64,000 nt of DNA from Kondoa malvinella (Eukaryota; Basidiomycota; Agaricostilbomycetes; Agaricostilbales; Kondoaceae), in assembly GCA_039545315.1 (NCBI GenBank), contig BCIM01000002.1:1898331-1962330 (forward strand), read 5' to 3'. The notes under the pieces were generated by a model, which worked only from the letters and a program-made list of their open reading frames with translations, was not told the origin of the DNA and searched no databases. Made by a program: the position numbers and the translations under genes. Numbering within the stretch: position 1 is the stretch's first letter; each line of letters opens with the position of its first letter. Below, one piece after another: positions 31,919 through 44,370 of the stretch.

Positions 31919-34472
31919 ATGGCCAGCGATTTGAGCATTGGACGATACCTGTTAGTCACCTGAGTGCTCCCTAAGCTTGGCTGATCGTGTCCGACTTCTG
32001 CAGACTTGAAAGAATTGCTAATCTCGGTAGTCAGCTTGTCTTGTTGGTACACCAGCTACAATCCGCTCATTTGTATTTTCATCTAGTTACCGCAATCTTT
32101 GGTGTTCCAGGAGACTTTAACCTCGCTTGTACGTCTCTAGCTGCAAACATAGCAGATGACCGAATGACGAAGTTGCAAAACAGTCCTGGACTTGATTGAA
32201 GAGCACCCAAAGCTTGAATGGATCGGTTGCTGGTGAGTTCATCCATGTGCACAAGCGAGCGAAAGCTGACCGAGGCGTCTTAGTAATGAGCTGAATGCTG
32301 CCTATGCGGCGTGAGCACTCTAGCTGATCTCAAAAGTTGAGCCTAATGTTCTGTGAACAGGGACGGCTATGCTCGAGTGCACGACACGCCTGGAGTCATG
32401 CTTTCGACCTTCGGCGTAGGCGAGCTCAGTGCAGTGTAAGCCTTTCTTTGGTAGCTGCTATACAGGCCTCGGTTGACATGTTGTAGCAATGGCATTGCTG
32501 GTTCATTCAGCGAGAGGATCCCTGTCATTCACCTAGTTGGAGTCCCATCAACTCAGTTACAAGCGCATAAAGCTCTGTTGCACCACACGCTCGGCGATGG
32601 TCGCTTCGATGCTTTCACAGCCATGGCCTCTCATGTCACCGCAGCTCAAGCTTTCCTTATTTCCGAGTCTTCCAATGGGAACGGCAGAAGTGCTACAGAA
32701 GAGATTGACCGCGTGCTGAAAGTCTGCGTTAAACAAGCTCGTCCTGTACGTCCTTTGGTCACGAGTTGTAGCTCTTGTGAATGTAGTGTCAGGTGTATAT
32801 CACACTCCCTACCGACCTTGTTTTCGCAAACACCAAAGGGGATGCCTTATCCACACCTTTGACTCGCGAATCTGTCCAAGAGGAGGTCAAGAAGGAGTCT
32901 GGGAATGCCAAGGTAGAAGGATTTCCTTTCTTTCCTGCGACTATACTGATTCTCGCCTGTTTGTAAGCTCGTCGACTTCGTGGTTGATCAGATCACCGAA
33001 CTGTACAAGAAAGCAGAAAAGCCAGTCATCCTGGTATGTCGTATTGTCTTCAAGATGGACCCTCCGACTTAGGCCTCCACAGATAGATGCATGTGCTGTG
33101 CGATACGGCGTTCAGGATCTGGCCCAAGAGCTCATTGAGGAAACCAACCTCCCCTTTTTTACGTCACCCATGGGAAAAAGTGCTATTGACGAAGAGCACC
33201 CAAACTTCAGCGGATGCTACATTGGCTCTGTTTCGGTCGACTCTGTCAAGGACCTTTTCGAAAGTGCCGACTTCGTCCTCAACATTGGCTCGCTAAAATC
33301 CGACTTCAACACTGGTTCTTTCGTGAGTACCGCTCCGATGCCAAAAATTTCAGCAATAAACCTTCGTTTAGAGCTACAAGATCAAGGAGGAGCATTCTAT
33401 CGAGCTCCATTCTGACCACACAAAAGTCCAATGTGAGCGTCTTCAGATCGGCTCGCTAACTTTCTAATATTGCGCAGATGCACAATATCCGGACCTCAGC
33501 TTCCATCTCCTACTTCCTCGATTGATCAAAGCTCTATCAAGCAGTCAGCCTAAAGGCAGACTAATACCTCTCAAAGGTGCCGGTCTGATTGCTGCACCTG
33601 CATCGATCAAGGGCGATGTGATTACTCAAAAGGACTTTTGGCCGACTGTCGCTACCGGATTGAAAAAAGGCGATGTGACAATTGCGGAAACCGGAACTTC
33701 TTCGTTTGGTATACTCGATGTACAGCTTCCACCTGGTACTACACATTGTAGTCAGGTCTTATGGGTATGCTCCTTATATTGAGCTAGCTGTGATCTGCTA
33801 AATCCTTTCAGGGCTCTATTGGATGGGCTACTGGCTGTGTGCTAGGTGCGAGCTACGCTGCGAAAGAGCTCAATCGTCGATGTATCCTCTTCACTGGTTG
33901 GTTTGATTTTTTCCATTTTCGATGTGACCCTGATAAAATCTGGCACAGGCGAGGGATCGGCACAAGAAACGATCCAAGACATCTCTACTGTTATCCGCTT
34001 AGGCCTGACGCCGATCCTCTTTGTGCTTAATAACAAAGTGAGTCGCTCTAGCAGCACCGCGCTCTATACTTATTCTCTTGCTCTTTCCCAGGGATACACA
34101 ATTGAACGCTTCATACACGGTCAGCCTAAGCAAGTTTTGATCTACACGAGCTGATAGTTCTTGCACGAGCAGGCAAAGAAGCAGCCTACAACGATGTTCC
34201 AAGTTGGCAATGGCAGCAATTGCTCTCAACGCTCGGCGCGAAAGAAGGACAAAGCAAGAGCTATTCCATCAGGACGCCCACTGAATTGCAAGAATTGCTC
34301 GCAAATGAAGAGTTCCAATCTGCGAAAGTGCTCCAGTTGGTCGAAGTCCATATGGATGCGCAAGATGCTCCTCGAGCTCTGCAATTGCAGGCTGCTTTAG
34401 TGCGTGTTCTTCTGGAGCCCATGTGATGTCTGCTCATGACTTGTATAGAGCGCCAAAGCGAATGACGGATAG
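31919..34472 (+). CDS. PDC1: pyruvate decarboxylase (thiamine diphosphate enzyme)
   Basis: A gene with about a dozen short introns joining to roughly 600 residues. The reading begins [11 protein letters not shown], then the PDC N-terminal domain [10 protein letters not shown] and [16 protein letters not shown] (catalytic Glu), [42 protein letters not shown] in the middle domain, [28 protein letters not shown], and the ThDP/Mg motif [14 protein letters not shown]...[13 protein letters not shown]. The motif has Glu where GDGS is the commonest form; a Glu there also occurs in fungal PDCs. It decarboxylates pyruvate to acetaldehyde in the cytosol. The C-terminus is SAKANDG. It lies just beyond the pyruvate-yielding aromatic cluster, perhaps by chance. 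Confidence 0.9.
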
Positions 34473-34588
34473 ACAGAACGTCACTTGTACAAGTACCAGG
34501 ACACTCATGAAATGAACTAGATAGCACGACTCGCTGTACATAATGTCCTGAGCTGGTATATATACACATCCGTCCAACCTTTGCCTGC

Positions 34589-35130
34589 TTAGAAGAGCAT
34601 ATCCAAACAGCCTGTTACAGGTTTGAGCAGAGCAAACTACCGAATTGATCGGAGACTTACAGCATGCGGCCAAACCAGCAAAGATACCTGCGAAATACCA
34701 CATGAGTGATCCGAACAGAAACAAAACAACTGCAGCAAGATACCGGCGCAGCATCCACCACTCGATGACGACTTTTGCTGCGGCTGAACGATGTACTGCG
34801 GTTGTTGTTGGTATCCACCGCCATACTGTTGACCCTGCTGCATCATCGGAGGCTGTTGTGGCCAAATAGGCTGTCCATCAGGTGTGTAGCCAATCGGTTC
34901 TTGAAACAATAGAACATCAGCTTGTCCAACCCTTTTTAACAAGTGAGATCTAAGACGCAACGAGGTTGACCGTATTGCTGTGGAGGACCACCGTATTGAC
35001 CTTGAGGAGGGCCGTACGCTTGATGAGGCTGCTGAGGACCTCCATACTATTTGGAACATAATCAGAACTCTCGTTTGGCTTGCATTTGAGCTCGTATTCG
35101 CACCTGTTGTTGGCCTTTATAGTCGTTCAT
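34589..35130 (-). CDS. CYSTM-family small tail-anchored protein
   Basis: Five exons: 35104-35130, 34971-35046, 34744-34899, 34661-34687 and 34589-34611; 102 residues. A Gln/Gly/Pro/Tyr-rich head (QQPHQAYGPPQGQYGG, GYTPDGQPIWPQQPP) leads to a cysteine-rich hydrophobic end, SSSSGGCCAGIFAGLAACCC, closing in LDMLF. This layout defines the cysteine-rich transmembrane (CYSTM) module found across eukaryotes, including yeast stress proteins. CYSTM proteins sit in the plasma membrane and are often linked to stress or metal tolerance. The head length and the final LDMLF agree well with fungal members. It is convergent with PDC, 116 bases away. Confidence 0.8.
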
Positions 35131-35488
35131 GATGTGTTTTGTGTATATATGCTGGGTAGAAATAGGTCAAGTCGTGGTGTAGAGCCAAGAGAAAGAGAGA
35201 GGCGTGTTCACTTCTTGATATCGACGTCGAGGCGGTGTTGCGAGTAAAGCGGCGATACGACACGAGGTAGAGCAGATTTGTGAGACGTGCTAGGCCGCAA
35301 AGGGAGATTAGTATCGCAGAGGGCAATGGAAGCTTTGAGCCAAATGCATCTCGGGTCCCAAATCATTTTACGATATCCGCTGTGCTCTGCGTTGCATTAT
35401 GGAAGCTTGCACGATCATCTAGCCCTCAGCTGGCATGCCTAATTGCTTTCACTTGTTGCTCTTGACCGTTATCGATTCGAGCGACAAC
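35131..35488. other. divergent intergenic region, CYSTM / RPA34.5-like
   Basis: About 360 bases between divergent starts, presumed promoters. No recognised element or gene. Confidence 0.4.
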
Positions 35489-36341
35489 ATGTCCGCGAGC
35501 GCCAAATCCAGCAGCTCATCCAGCAGCAAATCATCATCAGGAGGATCATCCTCAGGCTCAGCCAGCGAATCAGAGAGCGATTCCACGTCCGTTTCCCTCT
35601 CAATTCCCTTAATCAAGCCATAAAAACTGAAATTTGTAACGTGCAGAGCATGGAAAGCTCCTGCTGGTTATACTGCACGCTTGAATACTATGGATGAAAA
35701 GTTTGATTGGCAGTCTGTGCTTGAAGACGACAATCTAGAATTATGGGCTATTCGGTGTCCTGCTAATGTTCGTTCGAATTCATCTCACAGCTGGTTAAGC
35801 CAGCTGAGATAAACGCGGCGTACAGGTCAAACCAAAGCATCTGGAAAAGATTACTGGGTTAGAAGCAGAAGGCAGCAAGGGGAAATTAACAGCGAGGAAA
35901 GCAGAGTACGAGGTGATTTCGCGCAAGAGGAAAAAGTCGTTAGGCGCCAGTCATGCAGAAGAGGGTGCGGAAGAGATGGATCAGCTGCGGGTGATGCTAC
36001 CTAGGAAAGAAAAGAACGGGTCTTTGTGGTGCTTGGGTCGGTTATCTCTCCTTCTTGTTTGAAATTCGTGCTGACAAAGGAATGCAGACAAGAAGCCCAT
36101 TGCTCGTAACATCATCATTCGGCAAACGTTTGAACCATCAGCAGAAGTAGAAGCTGACAGCGACCCAATGTCAGAAGATGAGCGACCTGCAGCCAAACGT
36201 CGGCAACCAAAAGCCTTTACTTACAGTCTTCTCGATCGGCCAGCAGCTGTGCAACCTTCTGTACCTGCTTCTTCTCTACCTGAAACACCAAAGCCTCAAG
36301 GGAAGACACCCAAAAGGTCGAAAAAGAAGGAGAAGGCATAG
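35489..36341 (+). CDS. RPA34: RNA polymerase I subunit RPA34.5-like protein
   Basis: Exons 35489-35586, 35647-35767, 35826-36036 and 36088-36341; 227 residues. It starts with a long Ser run (SSSSSSSKSSSGGSSSGSAS), then WKAPAGY, FDWQSVLEDDNLELWAIRCP and ANVKPKHLEKITGLEAEGSK, which is the form of the A34.5 domain that pairs with A49 on Pol I. The C-terminus is very basic (QGKTPKRSKKKEKA), as in yeast Rpa34 and human CAST. The nuclear/nucleolar role is in rDNA transcription. Similarity is short, so this is a family-level call. The third donor site (GTCGGT) is weak. Its stop is 43 bases from that of the convergent helicase gene. Confidence 0.65.
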
Positions 36342-36384
36342 ATCTTTCCACATTTTGTACACTCATACCCGCAATACAATACTA

Positions 36385-39300
36385 CTACCAGCACGATGCC
36401 AACGCAGCTTCGTGCCTAATTTGAGCATCCTCAGGCGACTGTTCATCTATCCCCGTGCTGCCTTGCGATAAAGCAGCCTGTAAATTCCGCGCAAACAAAT
36501 CTCTGTCCCATGTTAGTTGAGGATCGACATCTCCTTGTAACCAATGAGCGAGTTGAGCCCAATCAGTCCATCGTTGTTGATCAGTTCGACGATATTGCGC
36601 GAATTCGTCTAGTACTTCAATGAAATGGGCATAATCCGCTAAAGGTGGGTAAGAGGCCCTTCTAGCGCAAGAAAGACAGCAAGGAAAGGTAGAGTCGTCG
36701 AATTGGCCTATGACGTCTTGTGTGTTTGTAGCGAAGTGTTTGAGGAATTCGTCGTGCTCACTCGTGGTGGAAGGAGAAGCTGTTGGGCAAGAAGTGAATC
36801 CGGGTAGATAACTGATGTAGAGGTCCAAGTTACGTGTCTTGCATCGATTGCATTGTTTGGATGGGCTGGTAGGACTGGCATAAAAGCTAGAACACATGAG
36901 CGAGATTCAACTGGTCATTAGTGGAACTCACTTGTGCTGGCCGGTATTCAGCAGCTGAGTGTAGTAGAATTGAGGATTGAGAATCAGGGTGTTCTTTGCT
37001 CTTGTAGCAGCGACATAGAGCAGATTAAACTCTTCGTTGAGTTGCGGTTTGATAGCTGTCCGTTCTTCAAATACATTGAAGTAGTCTGGCGCTAGAATTA
37101 CCTGATACAGATGTGAGAGACATAGCAGGGCGAGAGTCCAGACCGACCTCTTGTGCGTATTCGAGCCCTTTGAGTTGGTGCGTTACTCCCAGTATGAGAT
37201 CTGCTTCTTTCTCTGTATGCACGATGCACTCTTTCACGCTTTGCAGCTGAGAAACAAAGTTAGGCAGCTTGAGGACAGCTTCGAGGTCGACCAGGGCTTT
37301 CAAGGTCGGATGCGTGTCATTTCCCATCTCTTCAACTTCCGCTTGTAGGTCACTCCAACTAGCAAATGGCTGCAATAGAAAATACTTTCGATAACGGGTG
37401 ACATCTCGTGCTAGCAAGCTTGCGTCTTGATAGACAAATAGCGGATCAGGAGGGCTTTTGTTCTTTTGAGGACTTTGGCCCGGCTGATCTGATGTGTCTT
37501 TTTTAACCTTGAGGTATATCCGCCGACGAGGATTTCGTAAGCCCCACTGCATAAGAGATCGTAACACGTCTGTACGTACGTCAGTGTATATTTTTCAGGA
37601 TTGGTAAGAAAGGCTGACCAGCATTGGAGCGATGAATGATGATCGCGCCTTTTGGCGGCTCCTGCGAAGATAGGAGCGGCTTATGCACACTTCCGGACCA
37701 CCCTGTGCCCTTGATACGTAGCTTTTCGCCTTTCATAGACAGGATTGTATTGGCCGTAGAGGCGATTTCGGGTCCTGCGGGAAAATCTCAACAAGTTACC
37801 ACCCTCATCACCAGAACGCTCACCGAAGCGAAAGGAAGAAGATAGACTCAGTACTTGATCGACTTCACTCTTCAGCCAAGAGCCCTACAAGCTTGCATGA
37901 GCATACGGCTTTCAAGTCAAATGGCTGGTACCATACAAGAGCACTTCGAAAGCCGTAGATCCGCTGATGATCGTCTCCGATAAGGACTATTCTCTAGGAT
38001 TTGAATCAGTATATTGTTAGCTCAAGACAGAGCATTATCGCGCACTGCCGTCTCTCGAAGCCGAAGAACCAGATCCAGTTCCGCATTGCTGACATCTTGC
38101 GCTTCATCAAAGACCAACAGGTCGATTCTAGGGTCTTTCGATCCTGGGAAAGGAACCTTCTGTTTTCTCAATTGAGCCACTTTGATGTGCGCAGTGAAGG
38201 GAAACTGCATGCAATGTCCATCAGCTCGTCCCAGCGAGAGGAATCGCTACACGCACAGGTGTGTCTGAATCATCCATATCTATGATCTTGTCCCAAAGCT
38301 GCTTCGCCAATCTGATCAGCTCTGCAGCTGGAAGGGCCGGCCGCTCTTTTGCCTGCCAGGCTGATTTAGTTGCTCAGCAACCCCTCTATGTGATGCGCTA
38401 TAGCTCACTAGCATGATCTGAGCATTTTCATCAGTGGGATTGTGGTAAGAAGCGAAAGCAAGACTCACATAATTGGAAATCATCATCAGCACTACCCATG
38501 TACTTAGTGAGCGTTTTCAACACTCTATTGCCCATCGCTTGCTTGGAAACGTTGCCTCTCCTCTTTCCAGCTTCTTTCGGCTGTTCGATGGGATATAAAC
38601 CGCTTTGCAGGTCTAACAAGCGGGCGACTTTGGCCGGAGTGAGCTCTTCGCCATTATTGAATTTGGCTTCGGCTTGCGCATTCCCGTCGACTTCCATTTG
38701 CTTGCATAACGCATTCATCGTTTTCATTCTCACATCCTCCCAACCGCAATTTGGCCACATCATGCTCGCGCAAGCCGCTTCCGCCACAGCAGCATTAAAT
38801 ACCAAATAAACCTTTCTACAGTCAAACTGCTTGCTGTTTTTCTTGAACAGGGCGCGAACAGAAGTAGTCTTGCCTGTCCCTGCCAGCGCTTGAACGATTG
38901 TCATACCAGGAGTCAAAGGGAGATTCGCAACTGCAGCCTGTTCGATTGTAGGGGGATAGACTTCGGGCCAGCTTTCTACTCTTCCTCATTTGCGCGAAGT
39001 AGGCTTGGTAGCGGCCATATAGGTCTGCAAGAATTTGCGGAGGGTTCGAGCATTAGGCGGGAGTAAGCGTAAAGTAGGATGGAGGTTGATTTGTTCTAAT
39101 GAACGCAAGTCGAGGACTATGAGAGCGATAGAGAGGATTGATCTTGAGCCTAGGATAGATAATGTGCTGCCGGCTTGAGCAAGTCGAACAATATCGGTAA
39201 GGCGTTCGTAGCTTGGAGCAGATATCACAACGTCGTGTAGCAGCCGCATCTGTGCGTTCAGCTCCAAGGTAGCTTCGACAGGCAATAGATGCGCCAGTCT

Positions 39301-39698
39301 TTCGTCGGCAGTCCCTTTACGAGACTTAGCGTCTTCGCATATTGATAGCAAACCAGCTCACAGCTTGGGTCTGTCTTGCTGTCGGATGTATTGTATGCCA
39401 CCCCATAGCAGGATTTGAGTGCCGCCAGCCAGCCGCAAAGCAGTATTTCGCCCTGCACGCCCATGACAACGGACTGAACAGGCAGATGAACCAATGCTCG
39501 AACTTCCTGGTGCAGTCCGACATAGCCTCTGTGGAGTTCTTCTCTCTTTGCATCCAGGTCCGACCGCTCTTCAAAGGACAGATAGGTACAGCAGCTCTGT
39601 CTCGTTACGGCTTGGAGATCCTCTCGAGCTTGTCTTAGCTCTTCTTGCAATGCAGGCCAGTCTGTTGATATGCGCGAGGTCACATCTGGGTATACCAT
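36385..39698 (-). CDS. superfamily 1 UvrD/REP-type DNA helicase, FBH1-like
   Basis: A multi-exon gene of about 950 codons. Helicase motifs in order: TIVQALAGTGKTTSVRALFK (Walker A, motif I), VYLVFNAAVAEAA (Ia), LLVFDEAQDVSNAELDLVL (motif II, DEAQD), an IGDDHQRIYGFR-like motif III, HRSNADVLRSLM (IV), THQLKGLEYAQEV (V) and EEFNLLYVAATRAKNTLIL (VI). Motifs V and VI are closest to Fbh1, the anti-recombinase that removes Rad51. I see no F-box in the N-terminal 250 residues, which are helical and unlike Fbh1. Downstream of motif VI there is a CxxC...CxxC set (QCNRCKTRNLD, FPCCLSCARR) that could bind zinc. ATG 39698 was preferred over an upstream in-frame ATG. Confidence 0.8.
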
Positions 39699-40645
39699 TA
39701 CTACTAACTGAACTGAACTGATTATGCTGGGTATATAGTCATAGCTGGCGGTTGGCGGTTGATCAGCAAAAAACAACAATGATGCATGCGACAAATGAAT
39801 TCGTGCTTCTCCGCCTTGCGCACCTATTTAGCATTGCAGTAAGCATCTGCTGCGATCCTGTAAATGAAGTGTTCAGAAAATACTCGCCCGGGCTGCAACA
39901 TGGCCAGATAAAACAGAGGAGCCGCGTTTGTGCACCTGGCAGTGTACCGCTGCCAGACGTATCGACATCAGGGCGCCCAGATAGACCATCGAGTCTCTGG
40001 GGAAGAATTTCAGGCAGGTCTCGGTTGGTATCAGCCAGAGACGTGAAACAAGGACGACTTATAGCTCAAACGATAACCGCCAAGGGATAGCTTAATGTGG
40101 TAGTCAAAGTGGGATCAGAGAGTTCGAAATCTAGCATGTCGTGGGCAAATAGTGCAGATACGAGCTCGAGCACGGCTTGAGTGGATCTCGAAAACGAAGA
40201 AAGAGCGAGGAAGGCATGCTCCACCGTTCGCCAGGACACCAAGAGCATCCTCGCGCGCTATTGTTCGTCAAGACCGGATTCGCAAGAGGGTGTAACCTGA
40301 ACCTCAGTACCACAGCGTGCCCTTGCGTTGACAGCATGCGAATTGATGCGAACAAGCATTCATTCTCCTGTTGCTGGTCTTGATAGCCAGACGCAAAGTA
40401 ACAAGATAGGAGAGAACACAGTAGGCAACTGTGTGATAACCTTCCAGGCCAAGTTCCAGGCGAGTAAACACAGGTCATTTGTGAAAAGGCAAGGTAAAAA
40501 GCAGAACCGAGGGAGAACAGTACAGACAGCTCGTCAGCAAGGCGCAAAATTCATGACAGAAGACAAAATATTATAGCGAAGGTGGCCGAAGCGGGAAGAC
40601 ATCTCCTTTACCTTTTGCGCCGAACCACGACACAACACTATAGAA
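39699..40645. other. divergent intergenic region, helicase / HAPSTR1-like
   Basis: About 950 bases with no supported gene. A 138-codon minus-strand frame at 40131-40547 is Ser/Cys/Leu-rich and shows no splice continuation or family resemblance. Both flanking promoters should be here. Confidence 0.4.
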
Positions 40646-41447
40646 ATGGATTTGTCACGCCTAAGGAACGCTTTGAACGATCCAAAACGCAAAGGCGACG
40701 TTGATTTACAAGCATCTTTTCGTTCTTCCGCTCTTCATTTGACTCAGTCCGTCTCCTATTGTGGTAGTCTGTTCACTTGCTGACACTGGATGGTGTATCA
40801 CAGATTTCTCAAGACTGCTCAGCTAGGTCAAGAGAAAGCTTATCAACAAGGATACGCGGATGCTTTGAGCGACGTCCTAGGGGTCATTCACGCTGGTTTG
40901 GACATGCCCACAAAGGGTATTTCGCAAGTCATCGATTGGATAGACGTGTGTATCGCTCTCTCTTCTCGTATACAACAGCGCTGACTGTGAAGGAAAGGCT
41001 CGACAAGAAGCTCTAGCAGCAGATTCATCCGAAGCTGAAATTGATGAAGACCCTACACCCGCTCCAACCACATCACAAGAAGAACCAACACCTATACCTT
41101 CTACTTCTGCTATCCCGCAACAATCACCACCTACACCTCAACCGATAACGGGACCTTTCAACTTTTCTTGTCCTTTACCTTCCACTTCATCCGTTCCTTC
41201 TTCCTCTACTTCAGCGGAACAGACGCCTATAACGAGATTAGCCAAGCACAAGATGAGGAAACATTTGAAATCTCGTGCTCAAGCGAACGGAGCAAATCAG
41301 GAGTCGAGGGAACAGCAAGCTAGTGGTTCAGGCGAGAATGGTCAGGATGCTGAGAGAACGTCGGGGAGAAAGAGGAGCATCGAAGAGGATCCTATGGCGT
41401 TGTTTGAGGAGCATGTTAGGCCGGCGAAGAGGGTTGCAAGGCGGTGA
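40646..41447 (+). CDS. HAPSTR1/TAPR1-like (C16orf72-type) conserved protein
   Basis: Exons 40646-40746, 40804-40945 and 40998-41447; 230 residues. The N-terminal third, DLQASFRSSALHLTQFLKTA followed by GQEKAYQQGYADALSDVLGV, has the F..AA..LTqLyK ... GY..AL.D.l.w pattern of human HAPSTR1 and its fungal relatives, a small nuclear stress regulator stabilised through the HUWE1 ligase. The middle is Pro/Ser/Thr-rich and disordered. The end is basic and acidic in turn (LAKHKMRKHLKS, RKRSIEEDPMALFEEHVRPA, then KRVARR), suggesting a nuclear signal. The assignment rests on a short helical block and is tentative. It is convergent with MLH3, with 160 bases between stops. Confidence 0.5.
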
Positions 41448-41607
41448 GCTAGTCGGGACTTTGAGGCGGTTAGTAAAGCGGCGGCCGGACAGTACCATGA
41501 GTCGACAGGGGTGCAGGCTCAAGCGGTTAATCAGTACCCTTTTTGTCATGTTCTTGTACATCTTGCACAATCAATGCATTCGTATTTTGCAAATGTCGTT
41601 ACGCTGT

Positions 41608-44370
41608 TCACAATTTATCCCAGTGTACCTTTCTCTCTTCTTCCTTCTGTATGGACAGAGGCAGCGCAACAAGCGATGGTCGACCGTGAGCGCATTGGAA
41701 CGGGAATTCAGTCGCACGTAATTGTTGCAGGAGTCGCGTGCTTTGTTGTGTGGTGAGGACGTCGTTGAACATGATTGCGCCTGTACTTTGTCAGAGTTGC
41801 TTTTTTAGAGGTGTTCAGAACGGACCTCGGCAGGCTTTGGAGTTGATTAGATCGAGAATGGGTCGAGGGATATCCGGTAGTAGAGCTGCCCAATGCCTAA
41901 CTTGAGTAGTTTGCGCTCGCTGGGGACGTTCTATCAATTGCACCAGGAAACGTTCTGTTTCAAATGAGCAAGATCATTGAACGCATTCATAAGCTTACTG
42001 ATCAGATCCTGGATCAACCTCGGTTCACTTCTGAAACGCTTGCCAACCACAGCAGGGACATGTGTGATCCAGACTTGACAGTAGTCCTCTTCGCACACGG
42101 CCACATCTTCTGACTCTACCCCGATACCCCATCTAGCGAACACCGCTCGTGTCTCGCCCGATGCGAGCTGAACGCCTTCCGCTCGATCCAAAAGCACAGC
42201 TTGTGGCTCTTTGAATTCCTCTATATCGACATTGCCAACTTGGACCTGGTCACAATAGCTTGAAAGGAAAGATTCGACGCGAACGCGCTCATCTGCTGCA
42301 TGTTGGTCGATGAGGACTAGACTGGTATCGCTGTCTGCGGTGATGCGGCAGAGAAGGAACTTCTCGTCTACCTGAGAGACGAGGACCGCTGCGTCCAAGT
42401 CTGGTCGAGAGATACCGCCGAGCAAGCGCTTCGTTGTTGGGTGAAAGTCATAGTGACAGGTCTGGTCGATCGAAGGGATAGCTTGTTCGTAGACGCATGT
42501 TGTGTTTGACTGATCTTGATGCTGAAAAAGGGCAGCCGTAAGCCATTCGGGTTGAGAGCTGTTGAATTGTCTTGTGGATCGAAGACGACTTCGATCGACA
42601 CCGAGAGGTGTAGAAGACTCGGGATTCGTGACTTGCTCCTTTACCTTGCGTCGAGGACGACTATGGCCTGTCCGAGGATCGAGTATGTCTTTGCGACCGG
42701 TAATAGGGTCGGTCCAGACTAGAGCATCAGCTTCTATGTCAGAGACCTGTCAGCAAAGTCGTCGTCAGCGGTAGATACGGACGGCAGCTTGTGACAAACC
42801 TCTGGATGGACAATGACCTCTGCAGAGCGAGGAAGAGCCCGGTGAGGAAGAGCACTTTCTCGTCTATCCAGTCTATCGACTCTGGATGCTTGAGCCTCTC
42901 CAGTTGGAGCTGATGGTGTACGGCTCTTGAATCCTTGAGCTTCTAAAAAGTTGCTTGCAAGGTGTTTCATCGTCGACATCAGCTTCTCTTCAGTCTGTCA
43001 AGAGGCGTCAGCCCAAGATCCCGACAACATCTTGCTTTCTACCTTTACGCTCATTGGCTGAGTGCGTGCAGCGAGACCTGGAGATCGATCGCCGGACTGG
43101 ATTTTGAAGACGAGAAGGTATACTGGATGTCGGTCATACTGCTTGCGAGCTACTTCCAGCGAATCAAGCTTCTTACGCTTGCTAGGTGAAGGTGAAGGGG
43201 ATACGTATTGGTTCCGGGTATTGGAATCTCTCTAGAGATCGCCTAAGTTTACTGCTAGTAGCAGAGCCGAACGACTTACCTGATGAGAGAAACTGCTCTT
43301 GTTGAATGCATGGTTGATAATGTGATATAGTCCATCGTCTTGCGACAGATCATTGTTGATATCTGAGCGTCTGATCAACGATTTATTTGTCTACGCTGAT
43401 CAAGCACGAACAGATGAATTGATATTGTTTGCTTTCCGATGCTGCACACGAGAAGAAACCGCCTGCATGCCCCAGGTCGAAAGAGTGTTCTACTTTCACA
43501 GTTTTCTGTTGGAAAACCTCGACATCAGCTGAGGTGCACGGACGGTATTAAGACCTCACTGCGAGTAACGATTTGCCCCAAAGCTGAGCCCATCGTTCGG
43601 GATAGACACTGCAAGCAGTCACGTTTATGGCAGACTTGTTTGTCGGATCATCCAGGTCGACCAAACGCAAGCCAGCTCCAGGATGTATTAAAGCGATCCT
43701 TTGCAGAGCCCGTTTCAGCTGATCTATCTGATTGAGAGGAGCGCTTTTTCGTCGGACGGGCCATTTGTAGAACAGATCGCGAACTTGCACAGAGGTACCA
43801 GCCGCAACTCGCTGTTGGTGAAGTTTGGCCAAGCCGAAATGCAATTGTTGGCCTCCCTATCCGAGACTGTCAGATAATTCTTGGAATATGGACTTAGACC
43901 TACGCGCAATACAATTGAGTACGTTCGAGAGCTGCTGTGGTGCCGCGAGATGATTTCCACAAGGCTCACATCCGCTATGCTTGGCAGAGCTGTGAAGCTG
44001 AATGAGCGTTCAACGGAGGCAGAGCATCAGCTGCCTACCTTCGCCTCTGAAGCCATACATGCGAGATGCTGGTCCATCAGACGAGTTAAATTTCGAAGTG
44101 ACTAAAGACGTCGTCAGCTAGATCGATCTGACGGTGCGCAAACATACGATACCGCTCTCCCAATCTTTTCAAGTCTGCTTCCTGCATGCCATCCCCGTTA
44201 TCGCTAATGCGTGCTGACCATTGGCGGGAGGACACAGCAATATCAATAGATTCAGCTCGCGCGTCTAGAGAATTGTAGACCAGCTCGACGACACAGGCTG
44301 GAAGCGAGGTGACGAAAACTGATGTTCTCAAATTCGAGATCAGCTCTTGAGAAAGCTTCTCCAGCTCCAT
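41608..44370 (-). CDS. MLH3: DNA mismatch repair protein MLH3 (MutL homologue)
   Basis: A multi-exon gene of about 700 codons. The N-terminal GHKL ATPase gives SVFVTSLPACVVELVYNSLD (ATP-binding Asn), ARISDNGDGMQEADLKRLGE and GTSVQVRDLFYKWPVRRK. The C-terminal domain gives VLIDQHAADERVRVESFLSS, which keeps the DQHA(x)2E(x)4E endonuclease motif, then INSKACRGAIMFNDVL (joined over an intron) and FPFQCAHGRPSLVALPL near the end. The CAHGRP ending and endonuclease motif identify an endonuclease-proficient MutL; the short linker and wording favour MLH3 over PMS1. With MLH1 it nicks DNA in meiotic crossover formation. Start at 44370 gives MELEKLSQELISNLRTS, the usual family start. Confidence 0.88.

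Noticed and set aside
32020..34154. Conserved Glu in the PDC metal motif (GEGS in place of GDGS) as a possible inactivating change
   Set aside because: Glu at this place is known in other fungal pyruvate decarboxylases and keeps the metal-binding acid.
40131..40547. 138-codon minus-strand frame between helicase and HAPSTR1-like gene
   Set aside because: No homology or membrane layout that makes sense, and it occupies the expected promoter region.
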